Assembly: GCA_018676855.1 (NCBI GenBank)
Contig: JABHDY010000003.1
Coordinates: 633,907 to 697,906 of the forward strand
Direction: 5' to 3'
Source: Candidatus Woesearchaeota archaeon
GTDB lineage: Archaea > Nanobdellota > Nanobdellia > Woesearchaeales > GW2011-AR9
Length of the DNA stretch: 64,000 nucleotides
Part shown: one piece after another, positions 58,697 to 64,000 of the stretch
How positions within the stretch are numbered: the stretch's first letter is position 1
Layout of the letters: each line of letters starts with the position of its first letter
The notes under the pieces: generated by a model
What the model was told of the DNA's origin: nothing
What the model saw: only the letters and a program-made list of their open reading frames with translations
Database searches by the model: none
Made by a program: the position numbers and the translations under genes

Positions 58697-60769
58697 ATGG
58701 AATCATCACAACATAATATCGCTACAACGGACATTAAAATAAAAAGTGTTATGACGCACGATGATAATATTGTTGACTTCAGTTTCCAAAAAATCATTGC
58801 ATCTATTTTTGAGGCTGCACAGCTTGCGGGCGGAGACGACCGAGATTTAGCAACAAGACTGGCATATAACGTGTATACATTTCTTGAAGAGTTATATCTT
58901 AACAAAGTTCCTACCGTTGACCAAATTCAAGATGCTATTGAAAAAGTTTTGATAGAGAAAGGTCATGCACGAACAGCTAAAGCTTTTATACTTAATCGCC
59001 ATAGAAAAAATGAAGAAAAAAAACGGAAAGAGCTCATTACGGGTACACGTGGAAATAAGGATAATTTATTATTTTCTAATCAGGCACTGACCATACTTAA
59101 ACGACGGTATCTTCTTAAAGATTTTGAAGGAAACCTTATTGAAACACCAAGTGAAATGTTACGGAGAGTTGCAAAGAACGTTGCCCGTGCAGATCTTTTG
59201 TATGGGGGAAATACTGAAACTGTGCAACAAACTGAAGATACGTTTTATCATTTGATGAGCGATTTACGATTTCTTCCAAATTCTCCAACTCTTGTTAATG
59301 CTGGCAAGAAAAAACCACAATTAAGTTCGTGCGTTGTTCTTCCAATTGAAGATACTATGCAGGGCGTCTTTGGAACGTTACGTGAAGCTGCTCTTATTCA
59401 TCAACGAGGAAGCGGCACAGGATTTTCATTCTCTAGGTTAAGACCAAAGGGTGGTCCCGTTGGCGGAAATTTGGGAGTTGCGTCCGGCCCAATTGCATTC
59501 TTGCGTGTGTACGATAGTGCACTTGAAACAATTAAACAAGGTGGTGTACGGCCAGGTGCAAACATGGCCGTTTTACGTGTAGATCATCCAGACATTATTC
59601 GTTTTATTGAACTTAAACGTGATAGACAGTCTCTTAAGAATTTTAACATTTCTGTCGCGGTAACGGACAGATTCATGAAAGCTGTTGAAGGTGATAAAGA
59701 ATATTATTTAACAAATCCTAATACTGAAAAATATGTTGGTCGTTTACGTGCACGAGACGTCTTTGCAATGATTACACAAAATGCATGGAAAACTGGCGAT
59801 CCTGGTTTAGTGTTTATTGATGAAATTAACAGAAAACATCCTGCAAAACATCTTGGTGAGATTGAAACAACGAATCAGTGTGGAGAAGCACCACTTCTTC
59901 CAAACGAGGGATGTATTCTCGGTTCAGTTAATCTTAACAAATTTGTAGGTGAGAATAATGAAGTACTTTGGGATGACCTAACAGAAACTGTACATGCGGC
60001 AGTTCATTTCCTTGACAATGTAATTGACATGAACAGTTATCTTAAAATTGATATTGAAAGACAAACAAAAAAGACACGAAAATTTGGTCTAGGTATCATG
60101 GGATTTGCAGACATGTTATGTAAAATGAAGATAAAATATGATTCTGAAGAGGGTCTTGTGTTTGCAGAAAAGATCATGTCGTTTATTAAAGATGCGACAT
60201 ATGCAAAGTCGGAAGAGCTTGCAAATAAACGTGGTGTGTGTGATGCGTGGGAAGGATCTGATCATCACCGTGTTGACAGAAAAATGAGAAATATATCTTG
60301 TCTATCCATTGCGCCAACGGGAACCATAAGTTTATTGGCAGATGCATCGTCTGGTTGCGAACCGTTGTTTGCAATTTCGTATCAACGAACTGTTCTTGGT
60401 GACACAGACTTTTTATACCTTAACAAAGCGTTTGAAAAAGTGGCACGAGATCGAGGATTTTATTCTCCCGAATTAATTATCAAGATTGCACGAATGGGAA
60501 AAATTCAAGATTTTAAAGAGATTCCAAAAGATGTTCGAGACATTTTCGTTACAGCGCAAGAGATTGCACCTGAATGGCATATTCGAATGCAGTCAACATT
60601 ACAAAAGTATATTGACAATTCAATTTCAAAAACGATTAACTTTCCAAGAACAGCATCTATAAAAAATGTTGAAGAAGCGTACATGCTTGCATGGAAATCT
60701 AAATGTAAGGGAATAACAATTTATCGTGATGGAAGTTATGAAGAACAAGTATTAAGTATTGGCGAATAA
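58697..60769 (+). CDS. nrdJ: class II (B12-dependent) ribonucleotide reductase, with ATP cone, no Cys tail
   Basis: The protein has 690 residues and is a paralogue of the preceding enzyme. Residues about 12-105 form an N-terminal ATP-cone. The barrel has C212 (SSCVV), N393-C395-E397 (NQCGE) and C406 (CILGSVNL), so all active-site residues are present. It ends at KGITIYRDGSYEEQVLSIGE, about 45 residues shorter than its neighbour, without the Cys tail that normally re-reduces the active site. A TTAAAAG element near 58666 gives it a possible own promoter. It may need its neighbour's tail or an outside reductant. Confidence 0.92.
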   Translation: MESSQHNIATTDIKIKSVMTHDDNIVDFSFQKIIASIFEAAQLAGGDDRDLATRLAYNVYTFLEELYLNKVPTVDQIQDAIEKVLIEKGHARTAKAFILNRHRKNEEKKRKELITGTRGNKDNLLFSNQALTILKRRYLLKDFEGNLIETPSEMLRRVAKNVARADLLYGGNTETVQQTEDTFYHLMSDLRFLPNSPTLVNAGKKKPQLSSCVVLPIEDTMQGVFGTLREAALIHQRGSGTGFSFSRLRPKGGPVGGNLGVASGPIAFLRVYDSALETIKQGGVRPGANMAVLRVDHPDIIRFIELKRDRQSLKNFNISVAVTDRFMKAVEGDKEYYLTNPNTEKYVGRLRARDVFAMITQNAWKTGDPGLVFIDEINRKHPAKHLGEIETTNQCGEAPLLPNEGCILGSVNLNKFVGENNEVLWDDLTETVHAAVHFLDNVIDMNSYLKIDIERQTKKTRKFGLGIMGFADMLCKMKIKYDSEEGLVFAEKIMSFIKDATYAKSEELANKRGVCDAWEGSDHHRVDRKMRNISCLSIAPTGTISLLADASSGCEPLFAISYQRTVLGDTDFLYLNKAFEKVARDRGFYSPELIIKIARMGKIQDFKEIPKDVRDIFVTAQEIAPEWHIRMQSTLQKYIDNSISKTINFPRTASIKNVEEAYMLAWKSKCKGITIYRDGSYEEQVLSIGE

Positions 60770-60806
60770 TCACGTTTTAGAAATAATTAAATTTGGTGAA
60801 TGAGGG

Positions 60807-61361
60807 ATGAAAATTTATACAAAAGTTGGTGATGAAGGAAAGACAGCTTTTTTTGGCTGTGGCATGGTCGCAAAGGATGATCCAAGGATAGAAGCTCTTG
60901 GCGCTCTTGACGAGATCAATTCTGTCATTGGCGTTACACTTTGTTTTGTTGAAAATGAAAACTTGCGAGATATGTTACAGAAAATTCAGAACGATTTGTT
61001 TCAGGTTGGCTCTGACTTATCAGGAAGTAGCATTGAAGAGACATCCGTCCCCAGAATGAAAGATGGCCATGTTGCCGAGATAGAATCGCATATTGATGAG
61101 TTAGAAGAAAAGTTGGGAATGCCACAGAAATTTATTCTTCCTGGTGGAACGGTTGCGAGTTCATTTTTACATATGTGTCGTACTATCACACGGCGTGCTG
61201 AAAGGGAATTAGTAAAAACAAAAAGTGTCATTGATCTTAATCCTGCAATGTTACGATATATTAATAGGTTAAGTGACTTGTTGTTTGTTCTTGCTCGAGA
61301 TGCAAATAAAGAATTAGATGTGAAGGAACAGCAACCAATCTATAAGTATTTTGAGAAATGA
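60807..61361 (+). CDS. cob(I)alamin adenosyltransferase, PduO type
   Basis: The protein has 184 residues. TKVGDEGKTAFFGC (ATP site), LGALDEINSVIG, GGTVASSFLHMCRTITRRAERE and NRLSDLLFVLARDANK are the PduO signatures. It transfers adenosyl from ATP to cobalamin and so makes the coenzyme that both reductases upstream need. No corrin synthesis genes are in the window, so the corrinoid is probably scavenged. It follows the second reductase by 37 nt in the same direction. Confidence 0.94.
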   Translation: MKIYTKVGDEGKTAFFGCGMVAKDDPRIEALGALDEINSVIGVTLCFVENENLRDMLQKIQNDLFQVGSDLSGSSIEETSVPRMKDGHVAEIESHIDELEEKLGMPQKFILPGGTVASSFLHMCRTITRRAERELVKTKSVIDLNPAMLRYINRLSDLLFVLARDANKELDVKEQQPIYKYFEK

Positions 61362-61366
61362 ATTTT

Positions 61367-62251
61367 TTATCTTTTTTCTTTCTTCAATTCTTCTACTAAT
61401 AATGGTGTTATATCAATCTTATTTGTTTTATGTTCAATACAATTGGTTGTAATGATTTTTGTTACTCCCGCTTTCTTGAGTTTATCAATCCCGTTCTCTA
61501 CAAACAATCCATGAACACCAATGGTAGATATGGTCTTTGCGCCCATTTTTCGTGCAGCTTTTGCCGCTTCTGCTATTGTATGTCCAGTAGAAATGATATC
61601 ATCAACAATAATAACGTTCTTTCCTTTTATTGGAACTTTTGTAACCATTTTCACTTTAACATGTCGTGATGAGAACCGTGTTTTCTTAAGGACTGTTGCA
61701 TCAATGTTGATATGTTTTGCAATGGCTTCTGCCCACTGGTACGATTCCCAATCTGGACCCATAATCACATCGTTCTTGAAATTTTTTTGAATATAATCTG
61801 CAATAAGAAAATTTGCAGTAAGTCTCTTTGCTGGAATTGTAAAAATATCTTTAAGAGATTTGTACCGGTGAATGTGCGGATCAATGGTAATTATTTTGTC
61901 AATGGAGTTATTGAGAAGTTTTGCCATAACTTTACTTGAGATACATTCTCCTGCATTAAACCGTTTATCTTGTCGCATGTACGCAAGGTATGGTGCAGCA
62001 AGGATAACCTTCTTCGCTCCTAAACTCTTCGCAGTTTCGGCAGCAAAGACAATATCGAATAATGCCATGTCGGAATGTGGTTGAAATGATTGAACAATTA
62101 CCACTTTTTTTCCTTTCAAGTTTGTGTTAAATTTGAGATAAATGTCTCCGTCAGGAAATGAAGAAATAGTTAATGGAGAATATTTTACTTTTAGTTTTGA
62201 CGCTATTCTTTTTGCTATTTTTTCAGAATTGCCACAACTAGTTATTATCAT
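61367..62251 (-). CDS. prs: ribose-phosphate pyrophosphokinase
   Basis: A 294-residue PRPP synthase of the archaeal type. SFPDGDIYLKF, VVIVQSFQPHSDMALFD, APYLAYMRQDKRF and the PRPP loop VIIVDDIISTGHTIAEAA are diagnostic. It makes PRPP from ribose-5-phosphate and ATP for nucleotide and NAD synthesis, complementing the reductases next door. AGAGGT lies just before the ATG at 62251. Convergent with the adenosyltransferase gene, 5 nt apart. Confidence 0.95.
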   Translation of the reverse strand: MIITSCGNSEKIAKRIASKLKVKYSPLTISSFPDGDIYLKFNTNLKGKKVVIVQSFQPHSDMALFDIVFAAETAKSLGAKKVILAAPYLAYMRQDKRFNAGECISSKVMAKLLNNSIDKIITIDPHIHRYKSLKDIFTIPAKRLTANFLIADYIQKNFKNDVIMGPDWESYQWAEAIAKHINIDATVLKKTRFSSRHVKVKMVTKVPIKGKNVIIVDDIISTGHTIAEAAKAARKMGAKTISTIGVHGLFVENGIDKLKKAGVTKIITTNCIEHKTNKIDITPLLVEELKKEKR

Positions 62252-62340
62252 AAGTGTACCTCTTTTTTGTAAAGGAGATTTTTATTATTTATAAACATAC
62301 CGAGGAAATCTTTATATAATAACTTCATTTGTAGAAAGAC

Positions 62341-63909
62341 ATGGCGTCAGAGAAAAATGCTGCTCATTGGGCAGACAATTATGCAGATCAGATTATTCGT
62401 ATGAAATGTGATAGAAAAACGTACGTTGTTGAGTCTGGTATTACGCCGAGTGGTATGATCCATGCAGGTAATTTTAGAGAAGTTATTACGTGTGATTTAA
62501 TCAGACGAGCATTAGAACGAAAGGGTAAGAAGGTTAATTTCCTATACGTTTGGGACGATTATGATGTTTTACGGAAAGTTCCCGTGAATCTTCCTAATCA
62601 GGAAATGATTACAGAAAATCTACGAAAACCAGTATTTAAAGTTCCTGATCCGTTCGGATGTCATGATAGTTATGCAGAACATTTTGAAAAAGTGTTCGAG
62701 GAAGAAAGTAAACGTGTCGGTATTGACGCAATGTTTGTATACAACCATAAAAATTATCTCAAGAACGAATTTGCAAAGGAAATTAAGATTGCGCTTGAAC
62801 ATACACAAGACATTAAAGATATTCTTAATCAGTATAGAAGAGAACCCCTTGTTGATAGTTGGTTACCAATATTTGTTTTTTGTGAAAAGTGTGAAAAAGA
62901 TACAATTAAAGATCTGAAATGGAACGGAGACACCACGGTAACGTATACTTGTGAATGTAGTCATACAAATACTGTTGACTTTAGTAAGAAGGGTGTGGTA
63001 ACATTACGGTGGCGTGTTGATTGGCCAATGCGATGGCATCATAATCATGTAGATTTTGAAAGTGCAGGTAAAGACCATTTTGCAGCTGGTGGTAGTGTTG
63101 ATACTGGAAGACAGATTCAAACAAAAGTGTATGGAACAGAACCACCGTTTGGTTTTGCGTACGAATGGATTGGTGTTAAGGGTAAGGGACAATTTTCATC
63201 GTCAAAAGGGAACGTTGTCACAATAACAGAACTGCTTGAGATTTATGAACCTGAAATTGTACGATATTTATTTGCGGGAACACGACCAAACAGAGAATTT
63301 TCTATAAGTTTTGATACGGACGTTCTTGCAGTGTATGAAGAGTTTGACAGATGCGAACGAATTTATTTTGGGTTAGAAGAAGTTAATGATAAAGTACGTG
63401 AAAGAAATACTGTTGCGTACGAATTAAGTAATTTTGAAAAGATTCCAAAAACCATTCCGTACCAGCCAGGATTTCGTCATTTAACAACATTATTACAAAT
63501 ACATAATTTTGATGTTGATAAGGTCATTGGATACTTTGAAAAAGAGTTGAAAAATGAATATGATAAGAAACGGTTACGTGTTCGTGCAGAATGTGCAGCT
63601 AATTGGGTTAAGAAATATGCGCCAGACGATTTTAAATTTATTGTCCAAGAAAAATTTAAAGGAAAATTAAATAAGAAAGAGAAAGAAATATTGAATGAGT
63701 TAGCTTCTAAACTTTTAGAAAAAGAATGGACTGATAAAGAACTGCATGAAGAGATGTATGTCCTTTGTACAAATCATGAAATTCCTCCAAAAGACTTCTT
63801 TAAAATTGCGTATACTGTGTTAATTGGAAAGGAGAAAGGTCCTCGGTTAGCAAGTTTTATTCTTGAGATTGGGAGAAAAGAAGTTGCTGAATTGTTTAAG
63901 GGCGTTTAA
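62341..63909 (+). CDS. lysS: lysyl-tRNA synthetase, class I
   Basis: A 522-residue class I LysRS (archaeal, not the bacterial/eukaryal class II form). TPSGMIHAGNFRE holds the HIGH-equivalent HAGN. GQFSSSKGNVVTI is the KMSKS-equivalent. A Cys cluster (CEKC ... CEC) in the insert probably binds zinc. The helical anticodon-binding C-terminal domain (about 380-522) is complete. A CTTTATATAA box (62310-62319) lies 22-31 nt before the ATG, so the mRNA is leaderless. The stop is overlapped by the converging partial gene. Confidence 0.95.
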   Translation: MASEKNAAHWADNYADQIIRMKCDRKTYVVESGITPSGMIHAGNFREVITCDLIRRALERKGKKVNFLYVWDDYDVLRKVPVNLPNQEMITENLRKPVFKVPDPFGCHDSYAEHFEKVFEEESKRVGIDAMFVYNHKNYLKNEFAKEIKIALEHTQDIKDILNQYRREPLVDSWLPIFVFCEKCEKDTIKDLKWNGDTTVTYTCECSHTNTVDFSKKGVVTLRWRVDWPMRWHHNHVDFESAGKDHFAAGGSVDTGRQIQTKVYGTEPPFGFAYEWIGVKGKGQFSSSKGNVVTITELLEIYEPEIVRYLFAGTRPNREFSISFDTDVLAVYEEFDRCERIYFGLEEVNDKVRERNTVAYELSNFEKIPKTIPYQPGFRHLTTLLQIHNFDVDKVIGYFEKELKNEYDKKRLRVRAECAANWVKKYAPDDFKFIVQEKFKGKLNKKEKEILNELASKLLEKEWTDKELHEEMYVLCTNHEIPPKDFFKIAYTVLIGKEKGPRLASFILEIGRKEVAELFKGV

Positions 63910-64000
63910 TTTTCTTAATTAGTAAATGTATTTTTTCGTCAAAAGATTCACCATTTATACTACTTTCACTGAAACCGTATTGTTCATATAAATCGGCTTC
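63896..64000 (-). CDS. C-terminal end of a probable GNAT-type acetyltransferase (partial)
   Basis: The last 34 codons of a minus-strand gene enter from the right edge. ADLYEQYGFSESSINGESFD resembles the A-x-x-LYEKxGF strand-helix near the C-terminus of GNAT acetyltransferases, followed by a short basic end (LLIKKIKRP). It overlaps the lysS end by 14 nt. With so little sequence, the family is suggested, not established. Confidence 0.5.
   Translation of the reverse strand, partial: EADLYEQYGFSESSINGESFDEKIHLLIKKIKRP

Noticed and set aside
56618-60769. The two reductases as one gene broken by a frameshift
   Set aside because: Each has a complete barrel with all active-site residues; they are paralogues, not halves.
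1-64000. CRISPR arrays, insertion sequences, rRNA genes or prophage
   Set aside because: No regularly spaced direct repeats, transposase genes with terminal repeats, rRNA sequence or phage structural genes were seen.

Overview
The window is AT-rich, densely packed archaeal chromosome. Archaeal markers are RadB, Orc1/Cdc6, the proteasome beta subunit, the KH/beta-CASP nuclease aCPSF1, an MBF1-type zinc-ribbon/HTH protein, class I lysyl-tRNA synthetase, an archaeal class I CCA-adding enzyme, an archaeal ATP-dependent DNA ligase, CDP-archaeol synthase, Dph2 and an archaeal S-layer protein. Both tRNA genes carry an intron in the anticodon loop and neither encodes CCA. Small membrane and zinc-ribbon proteins of unknown function, short operons and at least one split gene suggest a DPANN lineage (Woesearchaeota/Pacearchaeota-like). 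That placement is an inference from gene content, not from a phylogeny. Many genes have a TATA box about 25-30 nt before the start codon, which fits leaderless mRNAs. Others have a GAGGT(G) Shine-Dalgarno sequence.

Layout. 0-5.9 kb: bacterial-type TGT, AsnRS, intron-containing tRNA-Arg(CCU), MBF1, a PAP2 protein, a small anchored protein and a GH3 hydrolase. 5.9-10.8 kb (minus): a surface-glycosylation operon with two STT3-like GT-C proteins, a GT2 glycosyltransferase and an anchored thioredoxin-fold protein. 10.9-16.2 kb (plus): radB, a non-coding leader, rpsB, then a compact module of YvcK-like protein, HAD phosphatase, GlmU-like nucleotidyltransferase and a methyltransferase-kinase fusion. 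16.2-23 kb: half of a Hel308-like helicase, the S-layer gene with a long leader, an AI-2E-type permease and a coiled-coil membrane protein. 23-35.7 kb: serS, pyrH, an AlkD-like gene, cdc6, nnrE, an ATM1-like ABC exporter, a ferritin-VIT fusion, glutaredoxin, mutL, psmB and aCPSF1. 35.7-43.7 kb: intron-containing tRNA-Ser(GGA), a small secreted protein, an atypical radical SAM protein, cca, a Kv-type channel and, divergent from it, a three-part protein joining a voltage-sensor domain, an amino-acid permease and a methyltransferase-like domain. 43.7-49.8 kb: a winged-helix regulator translationally coupled to a 1940-residue surface protein. 49.8-64 kb: DNA ligase, pcm, a candidate restriction-modification pair, a histone-H1-like protein, dph2 split in two, carS, a B12-dependent ribonucleotide-reductase cluster (nrdR, two class II reductases, cobalamin adenosyltransferase), prs and lysS.

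The genes describe a cell with its own tRNA maturation, DNA repair and nucleotide supply, and a heavily invested, probably glycosylated surface. The most unusual items are the voltage-sensor/permease/methyltransferase fusion beside a genuine voltage-gated channel, the two class II reductases that each lack the accessory domain the other carries, the split dph2, and the methyltransferase-kinase fusion in a sugar-nucleotide module. No CRISPR array, rRNA gene, insertion sequence or prophage was seen.
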